Assembly: GCA_007922225.1 (NCBI GenBank)
Contig: ML680038.1
Location: 2,098,474 to 2,162,473 of the forward strand
DNA from: Emydura subglobosa
Lineage: Eukaryota; Chordata; Testudines; Chelidae
Direction: 5' to 3'
Length of the DNA stretch: 64,000 nucleotides
Positions 45,801 through 54,500 of the stretch are shown in pieces. The first letter of the stretch is position 1, and every line of letters begins with the position of its first letter. The notes under the pieces are model-generated. The model saw only the letters and a list, made by a program, of their open reading frames with translations. It searched no databases and was not told the DNA's origin. The translations under genes were made by a program, and so were the position numbers.

Positions 45801-46572
45801 AGAGCTCTCCGGCTGGCTGGGTATGGCTGCGGGGCGGGAGGGGGGGTGTCCGGGGACGGAGGCGGTTCTGGGGGCTCTGCTCCGCCTCTGACAGGCGCTG
45901 TCTCCCCTCCCCAGGCCATCATGCTGAGCATCTGCCTGCAGTCCATGGTGGACGAGCTGATGGTGAAGAAGTCCGGAGGCAGCATCCGCAAGGTGAGGGG
46001 GCGGCTGGGAACTCGTCCCTCGTGTGTCCTGCTGCCACAGCCTGTCTGGGAGCAGCCCCTCACTATCCCCTCGCCCCAGGCTCCTCAGCTGGGCTGGGCT
46101 GGGCCTGCTGCGCTGGAGGGCGAGGGGCTTTCCCATCGCCCCCCGTTCCCCGCCTCTCGCTGAGCCGCTCTCATCTGCTTTGCCCCCAGATGTTCCGCAG
46201 GCGAGCCAACGGGGCCCTGCGGCGCTCCGACAGCCAGCATGCCGTGAAATCCCCCCCCCTGCTGGTAAGTGCCCCCCCACCCAACCCAGCCCAGCCCCCG
46301 CGGCCCCATGTGCCCACTCTGACCCAGGTCTGTCCCCGCAGGACTCGCCCGATGGCAGCAGGGAGCCTGTGCTCAAGCTCTCGGTGAGTAACTCGCAGGG
46401 GGCTGGGGGCGCCTGCGTGGGTGCGTGCGGCTCTAATGCGCCTGCCTCCCTGCAGAACAAGCTCACGGCGGTCAGCCTGCGGGGGATCAGCCAGCCGGCC
46501 GCGGCCAGCGACGGGGGCGCCGACTTCCACGGCAACTACGCCTTCGAGGGCATCGGGGACGAGGACCTGTAG
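18599..46572 (+). CDS. SNX17: Sorting nexin-17 (PX-FERM, 15 coding exons)
   Basis: SNX17 sits on early endosomes, binds NPxY/NxxY tails of cargo such as LRP1, APP and beta1 integrin, and hands them to the Retriever/CCC complex for recycling. Coding exons: 18599-18658, 34950-35024, 35690-35807, 38442-38506, 39298-39408, 40522-40612, 40725-40812, 43000-43069, 43153-43245, 43496-43699, 45653-45775, 45915-45992, 46190-46264, 46342-46383, 46456-46572. All GT-AG joins keep frame and give 469 aa (human 470). PX domain, ~1-109, with the basic elements RYSQLL, PPKK and [12 protein letters not shown]-like region ~115-390; W320 in RMRCWRV matches human W321, needed for cargo binding. The C-terminus GIGDEDL, which contacts the VPS26C subunit of Retriever, is intact. 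Intron 1 is 16.3 kb, while introns 13 and 14 are under 80 bp. No defect seen. Confidence 0.98.
18662..19090. repeat. G-rich runs and a (TCTG)n/GGGCCGG minisatellite behind SNX17 exon 1
   Basis: After a G-run zone (18662-18740), blocks of 3-9 tctg repeats alternate with cggaccgggccgg(gc)gggt from about 18765 to 19085, at least seven alternations. The compound unit is 40-65 bp and varies mainly in tetranucleotide number. It begins about 100 bp downstream of the exon 1 splice donor. Long open frames rich in SVCLSVCLS are translations of this repeat. Confidence 0.9.
19655..20250 (+). mobile_element. CR1 LINE, diverged 3' fragment
   Basis: Recognisable landmarks are ctgctggaatactgtgtcca, the segment for RLKGDLIPF near 19870, and a tail with catagaaatgtaggattgga near 20190. 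It is heavily mutated and sits in SNX17 intron 1, sense to the gene. Confidence 0.8.
20621..21027. mobile_element. hAT-like MITE
   Basis: The ends cagtggctctcaacc and ggttgagaaccgctg are inverted repeats typical of a hAT-type miniature element. The flanks ggctagat and ggctacac resemble a decayed 8-bp target duplication. The AT-rich interior is non-coding. A second copy lies at 28583-28937. Confidence 0.85.
21036..21470 (-). mobile_element. CR1 LINE, old 3' fragment
   Basis: The reversed ORF2 C-terminus is visible (cctaggtaatttgttccagt, gtcccccctcagtcttctct, ttttctggacttcctccagt). It is antisense to SNX17 in intron 1. Confidence 0.8.
22320..22620 (-). mobile_element. CR1 LINE, short old fragment
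   Basis: Reversed ORF2 C-terminal sequence (aagtcaccccttaaccttct, ggggctcttctctgaaccct) is diverged but recognisable. SNX17 intron 1. Confidence 0.7.
22621..27234 (+). other. SNX17 intron 1, mostly unannotated sequence
   Basis: This GC-moderate stretch has many short open frames on both strands, but none shows a domain or a convincing exon. A weak reversed CR1-like remnant lies around 25490-25870 (cagcccctc and gctcttctctgcacctgctc landmarks). Nothing else is recognised. Confidence 0.45.
27235..29255 (+). mobile_element. Degenerate CR1-type LINE, ORF2 region, interrupted by a MITE
   Basis: The plus strand retains [20 protein letters not shown] (about 27950-28010) and later reverse-transcriptase and C-terminal landmarks such as the FADDTK equivalent near 28170. 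The sequence resumes after the hAT-like insertion (28583-28937) with aaatcatgaatggggtgg and runs to about 29255. Numerous stops and frameshifts mark it as an old copy of a lineage distinct from the young CR1s here. Confidence 0.85.
28583..28937. mobile_element. hAT-like MITE, second copy
   Basis: It is collinear with 20621-21027 over nearly its whole length (tataaatattgtacttaca, tttgtactgacttcgctagt, gatgagttgatgtaccccct). The left end is degraded and the right terminal repeat is missing. It is nested inside the CR1-type LINE at 27235-29255. Confidence 0.85.
29260..30394. other. SNX17 intron 1, possible LTR-like or other repeat
   Basis: No gene is seen. On the minus strand, taataaacctctagttagtt near 29720 resembles a polyadenylation region as found in LTRs, and the block looks repeat-derived. 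I cannot identify ends or a family. Confidence 0.3.
30395..31045 (-). mobile_element. Solo LTR-like repeat, family A, minus copy
   Basis: Read on the minus strand it begins TGTGATAAAGTGGGA at 31045, followed by the family hallmark gtgcctctacttcccctg. It is collinear with 11595 onward (for example ggcaaatccaatc). The far boundary near 30395 is approximate. SNX17 intron 1, antisense. Confidence 0.65.
31790..32530 (-). mobile_element. CR1-type LINE with ORF1 esterase remnant and RT fragment
   Basis: On the minus strand, 32300-32040 encodes [24 protein letters not shown] sequence, matching the SGNH-esterase block of CR1 ORF1. Then 32000-31790 encodes a reverse-transcriptase piece with [12 protein letters not shown] sequence. 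The element is internally deleted, since the endonuclease is absent between the two. SNX17 intron 1, antisense. Confidence 0.75.
33010..33305 (-). mobile_element. Old LINE ORF2 fragment (CR1/L2-like)
   Basis: Homologous to 3550-3845. On the minus strand the traces read like the linker between endonuclease and reverse transcriptase ([16 protein letters not shown]). Confidence 0.55.
33306..34949 (+). other. 3' end of SNX17 intron 1, no feature recognised
   Basis: No repeat family or extra exon is recognised between the LINE fragment and exon 2. Just upstream of exon 2 a pyrimidine-rich tract (tctcctctcccccctgcag) gives a strong splice acceptor. Confidence 0.5.
36366..36393. repeat. GT/GTCT microsatellite, SNX17 intron 3
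   Basis: A run of gt dinucleotides passes into gtct tetranucleotides. Confidence 0.85.
36676..37800 (-). mobile_element. CR1 LINE with internal deletions (ORF1 esterase, EN and RT pieces)
   Basis: Read on the minus strand: an ORF1 esterase segment ([15 protein letters not shown], about 37790-37600), then an endonuclease piece ([19 protein letters not shown], about 37540-37410). A continuous C-terminal ORF2 frame follows ([20 protein letters not shown] onward, 37400-36800), then the tail near 36676. The order fits one element with two deletions. SNX17 intron 3, antisense. Confidence 0.85.
37801..38263 (-). mobile_element. LTR-like repeat, family A, partial minus copy
   Basis: Starts TGTGACCAAGGGGGAA on the minus strand at 38263, has the hallmark gcctcagtttcccctgg, and shares the segment ggaaccccgggtcactacag with the copy at 11595-12320. 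The other end is cut by the CR1 at about 37800. SNX17 intron 3. Confidence 0.65.
39409..40521 (+). other. SNX17 intron 5, C-rich, no feature recognised
   Basis: 1.1 kb of strongly C-rich sequence on the plus strand gives long artefactual open frames on both strands. A short fragment of LTR-like family A lies upstream in intron 4 near 39185-39230. No exon or RNA gene is seen. Confidence 0.5.
41850..41935 (-). mobile_element. Fragment of LTR-like family A
   Basis: Reversed start of the family (TGTGACAAGGAACATG at 41935 downward) with the hallmark cacgtgcctcagtttaccct. SNX17 intron 7. Confidence 0.5.
42126..42817 (+). mobile_element. Solo LTR-like repeat, family A, full-length copy
   Basis: Begins TGTGATGAAGTGGGAA, ends ...GGTCTGTGACA, about 690 bp, and contains the polyadenylation-type sequence cccaataaacc near 42540. 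It matches 11595-12320 throughout, including tctgtctccgtgggactcgc and gagctcacggggtgaagcag. It is sense to SNX17 in intron 7, so its internal AATAAA could in principle cause premature polyadenylation. Confidence 0.7.
43798..45425 (+). mobile_element. Relatively young CR1 LINE, RT half, with a nested insertion
   Basis: An open frame from 43861 encodes the reverse transcriptase ([40 protein letters not shown]) with an intact FADD catalytic motif. One extra G near 44360 shifts the frame, after which the C-terminal domain continues to about 44830. The element is interrupted at about 44940 and its tail (gttggtcctgctgtgagtag ... attctgattctagg) resumes at 45346-45425. SNX17 intron 10, sense. Confidence 0.93.
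44941..45345 (-). mobile_element. Insertion carrying an inverted CR1 tail plus an (ATCA)n tract
   Basis: At 44944-45095 lies a reversed CR1 3' end (gttggaaggaacctcaggag, ctctaaagatggagattcca). This is the inverse complement of the last ~150 bp of the CR1 it interrupts. An atca repeat follows at about 45120-45140, then sequence of unknown origin to 45345. Confidence 0.8.
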
Positions 46573-47098
46573 CCCCAGCAGCCGGCAGGCGCCGGTCTCT
46601 AGGCAACGTAGGACCTGCAGCCCGGCTCTCGCTGGGTAACATCCACCTGCCCCTGCCTGCCCCCCCCGGGACCGGCCACTGCCTTGGGGGCAGCCCCCCT
46701 GGCTGTGGCTGCCCAGGCTTGGCCCGGGGCGCCCGTTTCACGGCGGGGAGGGGGAGCCAGGGATCAACACTGACCCACACGCAGCCCCAGGCGAAGCTGG
46801 GCCGGGAGCCGGGCTGCAGCCACACCGGGACCAGCGCTTGCAATTAGAGCCCGCCTGCGAGGGGGCTGCCAGCGGAGGGGAGGGGGAGGCCTGGGGTTGT
46901 TCCCATGGCAACAAGCTCACCTCCCCAGCCTCCACCAATGCCAAATTAGCAGTTAGGTCTTTGCACAAAGAACTGTGGCCGAAATCCAGCCTGCCGCCTC
47001 TAACCCGCTCGTAGCCGCCAGCCAACCCCCTCGGCTTCTTCCCTGTAGCGCTGGGCGTGGAGCATTAGCAGACATTAACCCATGTTTACACTGCAGCA

Positions 47099-47104
47099 AT
47101 TAAA
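47099..47104 (+). terminator. SNX17: SNX17 polyadenylation signal ATTAAA
   Basis: The variant signal ATTAAA lies 527 nt after the SNX17 stop codon, followed by a GT-rich stretch (ggtaactggtgtctggtgtgg) that suits a downstream cleavage element. It is the only good candidate in the 3' region. Confidence 0.7.
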
Positions 47105-47746
47105 GTGGCTCATGATTGGTAACTGGTGTCTGGTGTGGAGTCCCCCGGCAGTAATGGGGGGGGTCAGCCCTGGGGCGACAAGGGGTGGGCAGGCAGCAGC
47201 GCTGTGGGGCTAGAGGGGCAGCTGGGCCCCTGGCTCCCTCCCTTCACATGCCCACCCTGCTGCTCAGCCAGCTGGGCCTGGCAAGACTGAGCAGGGCCCT
47301 GTCCCCGCCTCTCCGGGGATGACGGGGCCACGGGGTAGTGCCCATGCAGTGCCCTGAGCAGCTGCCTGGCCTGTCACCCCCTCCCCCCGACAGCCAGCTG
47401 TGTTTAAAGCCCAGCTCTGTGGGAGCTGGAGCAGGGTCGAGCACCCAGCTCTCCGTGCCCTCGCCCCCCTGCTGCAGGGCCAGACGCCCCCTCCCCAGGG
47501 CGCACATGAAGTGCAGCACCCAGGAGCTGGTGGTTTCCGCCCTCACCCAGCTTTGCACTCAGCCACCAGCACCGCAGGGCCTGGGGCTGCTGCCAACCAG
47601 TACCTGGAGCCGGGGAGGGGACACAGCAGAGCACAGGCCTGGCGGGCGCCTCCCCTGCGCGTGGGCTCGGCCCAGACCCACCTAGGACGGGCTCGGTGCA
47701 GCTCCGCACGCTCCCCAAGCAGCGAGGCAGCTACCCAAAGGGACTG
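47105..47746. other. Spacer between convergent SNX17 and ZNF513 3' ends
   Basis: About 640 bp of GC-rich sequence without a recognised repeat or gene. In human, as I recall, the two 3' ends overlap slightly; here the predicted poly(A) signals are separated. Confidence 0.5.
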
Positions 47747-47752
47747 TTTAAT
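47747..47752 (-). terminator. ZNF513: ZNF513 polyadenylation signal ATTAAA
   Basis: TTTAAT on the plus strand reads ATTAAA on the gene strand, giving a 3' UTR of about 820-840 nt after the stop at 48570. No canonical AATAAA is present in between. Confidence 0.6.
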
Positions 47753-48569
47753 GCTTCCACACACAACAGACATTACATCGAAGGGACGTGCCGCTCCAGC
47801 TGCACCACGATGCTGGAGGAGGCGGGTGGGGCCAGCCCCCCAGCTGGGCCATGGGGGGCAGGGCTGCCCTGGCAGAGGCAGGCTAGGTGATGCGCCTGAG
47901 CCCACAGTGCCACAGCTGGGGCTGGCTCCAGCACAGCTCGCTGGAACAGCCATGTAGGATTTGGGGGGGGGGGGTCGTGTTCTCCCCCCTTCCCCCCCCC
48001 CCACAGCAGCTCCCCACACTGCTGTGGCAGGAAGGGGCTGAGCAGCTGCCCCTGGGGTGTGGGACTAGACCCCCCCCCTCAGCTCCCTGCAGCATTGGCC
48101 TGAACCCCCCAGCCGGACACAGAGGGTCCCCCTTTGCTGCCTGCTGACAGTCCAAGGGGGGCAGGTGGGGAGGAGCTGAGGCTGCATTCCTCTGCCCACG
48201 GGCCCAGCCCTGTCCAAGCAGTGACACCGGGGGGGCCCAGCTCGGGGCTGCAGTCTGTCCCCACCACACGCTGGTGCTGGGCACACAATGGGGCTTGACT
48301 CCCCGCCTGTTTAACGGCCCAGCCCCTCCGGGCACCTGCAGCACTGGGGGGGCCTGTCCTCAGCCCCCCCCTTGGTGGCCTGTAAGGGTAGGCACCCCCC
48401 ACCCACCCGCTAACTCCTGCAGAGGAACTCGCTCCCCTGGGGAAGGGACAGGCCAAGCGAGGCAGTCGGCCCCTGTCTTGGTCCTGGCCCCCCCCCCCCG
48501 GCTCTAGTGCCAGCAGGGGTGCCCCCCCACTCGAGGCAGCAGCATTTCTGCCCTGGGCCAGGCACAGCC

Positions 48570-51500
48570 CTAGGCTAGGGAGGCGGGCGGGGGGGGCCGG
48601 GCCGTGGCACTCGGGGGGCCGGCCCAGCCCGCAGCCGGGGCGCCGTGGATCTTCTGGTGGCGCTTGTAGTTGTCCCAGTGGCCGGTGGTGTAGGCGCAGT
48701 GGCGGCAGCGGAAGGGCTTCTCGCCCGTGTGGCGCAGCATGTGGCGCTTGAGGTTCATGCTCTGGTTGCAGCGGTAGCTGCACAGGCTGCAGCGGAAGGG
48801 CTTGTCCCCCGAGTGGATGCGGCCGTGGCGCTTGAGGTTGGCCAGGTTGCCGCAGGCGTAGTCGCAGAGCTGGCACTTGTAGGGCCGTTCGCCCGTGTGC
48901 ACCCGCTGGTGCCGCTTGAGGTTGTCCAGGTGGGCGGAGGCGTAGGGACAGAGCGGGCAGGCGAAGGGCTTCTCGCCGCTGTGCGTCTTCATGTGGCGGG
49001 CGAGGTGGTTGGGGTAGTGCGTGGCGAAGGGGCACAGGCTGCAGGAGAAGCCCTTGGCCCCGCTCTGGGGCGGGCTCTCGCCTGGCTCGGCGCTCAGCAC
49101 CGCCAGGCTGCAGCGGCTGCAGATCTGCTCCGCCAGGCCCTCGTCCTGCGCCAGGCCGTCGTCCAGCACCAGCCCACACATGTGGCAGGTGAAGGGGAAG
49201 AGCAGCTCCGGCAGGGCGTCCGGCTCCTCGCCCCGCAGGCGGGCGCAGGCAGGCAGGAGGGGGCTGCCCGTGCCGCTCACGTGCAGGCTCAGCTCCGGCA
49301 GCAGGGGCTCTGCAGGACAAGAGGGCAGCTGTGAGAGCGAACCCTTCCCCTCCTCCCCCCCCGCCCCACGCGCTGAGCCTCCCTGCCCCTGGCCAGGCGC
49401 TCGCAGCACCAAGCAGGGAGTGGGGAAAGGACGGGCAGCCCCTGCTCCTCCCCGTCACGCTGCTCTGGGCTGAAGGGGCTGCACGTCTTCCCTCCCCAGA
49501 GGGGCTGCCCGGGGGCAGGGGACTGGCCCGGCTGCCTGAAGGCGGGCCAGGCCTGGTGCTCAGCCAGAGGCAGCTCAGCCTCCCAGGCCCAAAGAGCAGG
49601 AGCTGCCCCAGAGCCTCTCTGGAGGCAGTGACCACGGGCCGTGGAGGGGCTGGGACAGGGCCCCCCGCCCCTACCTGGGGCCTTCTCCCGGCAGCAGGGG
49701 CCCTGCTCCGCCTGCCGGTGGCTCTGCATGTGGCGCTTCAGGTTGCGGCTCTGGTTGCAGCGGTAGGAGCAGGCGCTGCACTGGAAGGGCTTGTCCTGGC
49801 TGTGGATGCGCTCGTGGCGCCGCAGGTTGCCCAGGCTGCTGCAGGCGAAGCTGCAGGCCTGGCAGCGGTAGGGCCTCTCGCCCGTGTGCGTGCGCTTGTG
49901 CCGCGTCAGGTTCACCAGCTGGGCCGAGGCGTAGTCGCACTGCGGGCACTTGAAAGGCTTCTCGCCGTTGTGGGTCTTCATGTGGCGCTTGAGGTGGCTG
50001 GAGTAGTGGGAGGCGAAGGGGCAGAGCTGGCAGGAGTACACCACCCGTGGGCCCTGGCTCTCCTCCGCCCCTGCACACTGCGGGCAGCTCTGTCCCAAGC
50101 GCACGGCCAGCTGCAGGCCACACTGACGGCAGGGCGGGGCTGGGGGGCCCGGCTCCCCTCCCTCCTCGGGGTCACTCTCCACGCTCAGCTGCCGGTAGCT
50201 GGAGTACTCGTCGTCGCTCAGGGAGTAGGCTGGGATGGCGATCTTCCCCACCAGCGAGTCTACTGCAAACCGCAGGGAGAGGGGAGCAGTCAGCCTCAGG
50301 GCCACACACCCTAACTCACCCGCAGCGCCCACCCTGGACCCTCCCTCAGAACGGCCAAACGGGGCAGCCCAGCGACCTGGCTTCCCACGGGCCAGGGCCT
50401 GAATGAACAGAACAGGGCCGTTATCGAGTGAGCCCGTCATCCACTCCCAACTTCTGGCAAACGCAGGCTAGGGACACCCCGCCCAGGGGGCTGCGAGTGT
50501 GCCCACCGTGGCTAATAGCCAGTGAGGAGCCGGTCCTCCATGAACTTGTCTAATTCTTTATTGAACCCACTTATGCTGTAGCCTCTGCAGGCTCCCCGGC
50601 ACCACCTTCCACACGCTGACTGGTGCTGGGTGAGGAAGTACGTCCTTGGGTTCCTTTTAAACCTCTTCATTTCCTTGGGTGACCCCTGATTTGCCTGTTA
50701 TGTGAAGAGGTGAGTATTTACTTTCTCCAGAGCAGTGGTGATTCTCCAGACTCTGTCATGTCACCTCCAGTCCAAGCTGAACAGGCCCAGGTCTTTTAAT
50801 CTCTCCTCCTAGGGAAGCTGGTCCATCCCCCTCATCATTTTTGTTGCCTTCTCTGTACCTTTCGCCCTTCTAATGGATCTGTTTTGTGCCGGGGCGCTCA
50901 GCTCTGCACCAGTGTTCAAGGCATGGGCCGGGCCGACCATGGATTTACAGGGCGGCATTATAAGATTGACTCACTGTCTCTCCCTTTCCTAGCAGGCTGC
51001 TGGCTTTTCTGGTTGTCTGCACACTGAGCGGATGTTTTGGGAGAACTATCCCCAGTGACTCAGATCTTACGTGACTGCTACCGGCTCATTTAGACCCATC
51101 ATTTCATGTGTGCCGGGGGGACTGTGCTTTCCACCCTGCAGTACTTTGCATTTATCAACACTGAATTCCATCTGCCATGCTGGTGCCCAGGCCCAGGTTT
51201 GTGAGACCCCTTTGGAACTCTTCGCAGGCTGCTTTGGACTGAACTATCTGGAATAATTTTGTATCCTCTGCAAAGTTGCCATCTCACCCTTTTTTCCAGG
51301 CCATTTACAAGTATGATGGACAGCCCTGGTGCCGGTACAGGACCACCCCGCCCAGGCACAGCCAGCCATGAGCCCTTCCCCCTCTGGGCACAACCCACCC
51401 TCCAGTTCTCACCAGCTGGACCCCGACCCCACACAATGCCAGTGGGCTCCCCTGCGCCTGCTGGCCACACCCTGGGGGCAAGGCGCTCGCCTCTCTCATG

Positions 51501-54500
51501 CTGGATTATCAGACAGGCCATTAAACAAGCGCGGGAGCTGGCGCGGGAGCTGGGCAGCTATGCCCTGACACTGATTGTCCCCCACAGCAGGGTCACCCCA
51601 CGGGAACAGCTGGGCAGAGCAGGCAGCTGAGCTGAGAACCATTCCTGCAGTGCCCCAGCCAGACAGATGCCTGTGCGCTCCAACCTGCCCTGTTTGCAGC
51701 CTGGGCCGAGGGTGACAGTGCCTGGTGCCCAGGGCTTGTGCCCAGCAGCCACCGGAGGAGACGGGCAGAGACAGCTACACTCCAGGCCCTGAGAGTGTCC
51801 AGGGCAGCCCATGGCTCCACACGGGGCCGGTGTGCTTTGCAGCAACGGGCTCAGAGAAACGGCACCTTCCCAAACAGCATCGCTTCTCCAGCAGAGCCAA
51901 TCCCCACGCCCCATCCGCCTGCCAGCGGCCCTCCAGCACTCCCCACTCCTGCCCGCAGCACTTTTCGCACAGGGCCTTGCCGGATGGGGCCAGAAGAAAA
52001 TGGATAAAATACGCGGGGAACCTTCTCCTCCCCGGCTCGCCTCCGCCTGCCTCACCTGTCTCAGATGCAGAGCGTCTGGTCTGTTCTCCTCAAAGTCCAG
52101 TGACCCCAGCCAGTCTGCTGCCCTCCCTTGTGCCCACTCCCTCTTCTCGGGCTCCAGCCCTTACAGTGCAAACATGCTTTAGCTTCTCCCCACTCAAAAT
52201 CCCACTCATGGCCTCTTTGCCTCTCCAATCACCACCCAGGCCCCTTCTCCCCTTCATCTGTACACTCACGGAATGCAGAGGCCTGGGGAGGAGCCGGTGG
52301 CCATGGCACATGTAGGTACCAAGGACATAGGGAAGGAGAGGAGAGATGTCCTGGAGGCCAAATTTAAGCTGCGATGCTTCCAGTTCCACGCGCAGGGCCG
52401 GTGAGACAGGCAGAACTGCAGGGTCTCACTGGACGACGGTGCAGGGAGGAGGGGTTCAGATGTACAGTATTAGGAACGGAGGAACCCTTTGGGAAAGGGG
52501 GAGCCTACAAAGGAAGGACAGGCTCCACCTCAGCCAAAATGGAAGCAGGCCGCTGGCACGTAACATTAAAAAATAACTTGCAGAAGAATTTTTAAACTAA
52601 GGGCTGGGAGAAAGCTGCCAGGTGCGGAAAGCAGACGGGTTGGACAGGGACAGCCCCGAGGAGAGGATCTATTAACAGGGATTCCCCAGATCTAGTAAAG
52701 AGGAGAGGACAGACGTCGATAACATACAGCGTAGGGAGGGAAGAGAAACAGGCAAACAAAAAGGCCCCAATCAACTGCACCGCGTGAAGGCAGACAGCTG
52801 AATATTGACCAATTTTACAAGTGCTGCTGTACAAAGAGAAGAATTCTAAATACTGGGATGGCAAACTCGAGTGCCTGCTACTAAATGAGGATATTGAGAT
52901 AATAGTGACACACTGCGTCTAAAACCAACACCTCCCAACCCCATATTCACCACGACACGTTCCGTACAGAACAGACCGCGTGTGGTGTTATTTTAAAAGT
53001 CTTGATCTGCTCAGCACGAATGTCCCGGTGGATTGGACGTGTAGTTCTAAAGCCTGGCTGGAAATGCTCCTAGAACAGGTTGTGAGGCGGGAAACACGCA
53101 CAAGTAGAACAATGGAGTGGTCAGGCAGTGCCGATGGCTCCCTTTCACCCACTGAAGGGTAGGATTCACTACCAGGGATTGTTTACAATGAGGACTTCGC
53201 TGAGGAAGCAGCAAGCTGGAACAGACTGTAAAAGAAGGGGCATGAAATCACCACTTGGCTTCTCTCCCCCAAACACCTGAAGGAACATGGGAAAGACCAA
53301 GAACTCTGGACTTGGGGGGACAGGGGGGTCCCAGGTGGGAAACAATCTCTGCCTGTATACGGAAGATCTGTACCAGGCTTATACCAGCTCTCAGGTGTGA
53401 GACATTTCTAGATTCAAGCCCTGTTAGCGTGTAGAGTTTAAATTGCAATGGTTTTGAGTGAAGTGTTTAGGGATCTCAGCTCAAGTTAACAGGACGAGTG
53501 CATATTCTCCCCACAACGGGAGGGGGACGACAACTTAATGAGCTTGTACTGAACAAAACTTTGTCCAGTGCCAGATGGTATAATCTCGAGGTGCATTCCT
53601 GTAGTGAAGAGCTTGGGGAGGGCGGGGGGATTACTGGCTGATGCCTGGCTCTACAGTGGGTACATGAGTGGCTCAGGCAGAGTATTCATGTCACTCAGTT
53701 GGGGGTGGGGCACCCCCACCTGCTATCGTGTTGGGTGATATACAGCCAACCCCTCCAGGCCCTGTTATCATCAGCGGACGCATGGTTGGAGGCCCCGAGG
53801 GAAGGCGGCTCAGTGGTACCCCACGTCCAAGCTGCATCAGAGTGCAGACAGTGACAAACAGACAACATGGAAACTTGGTGGCACGGTCACCAAAGGGACA
53901 CAGCAATAGCAGGGTAGAAATCGATAGGACTGGCAGAGTACGGCGCGCTGGTGGGGGAGAGGCCCTATATATGAAAGAAAGCATGGAGTCAAATAGCGTA
54001 AAAGTCTTAAATGAACCAAACTGTTGGTAGAATGTCTCTGGATAGAAATTCCATGCTTGGGTAAGAAGAGTAGAGCCGTAGGGACTTACCACCGATCACC
54101 TGAGCAGAGGGGGGTGGTGATTCTGAAATGCTCAGGAAGATTAGAGAGGCTACAAAAAATAGAAAACTCGATAGTGGGGGATAACAATTACCCCCATACT
54201 GATTGGGTACCTGTCACCCCAGGGCAGGATGCAGAGATAATACTTCCAGACCCCATTAATGACTGCTTCTTGGAGCAACTAGTCCTGGAACCCACAAGAG
54301 GAGAGGCAATTCTTGATTTACTCCTAAGTGGTGCACAGGATCTGGTCCAAACAGTGAATATAGCTGAACCACTCAGTAACAGCAACCCTAATGTAATTCC
54401 AGTTAACATCCGGAGGGGGGGGGGGGGGGGGGGAGGGGGTGAGGGGTGTAACACCAAAAACCCCACCACAGTAGCATTTAACTTCAAAAGAGGAATACAC

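Noticed and set aside
48079..49635. A 518-aa minus-strand open frame over ZNF513 exon 4
   Set aside because: It is the wrong frame of the zinc-finger exon. The true frame gives nine C2H2 fingers split by introns.
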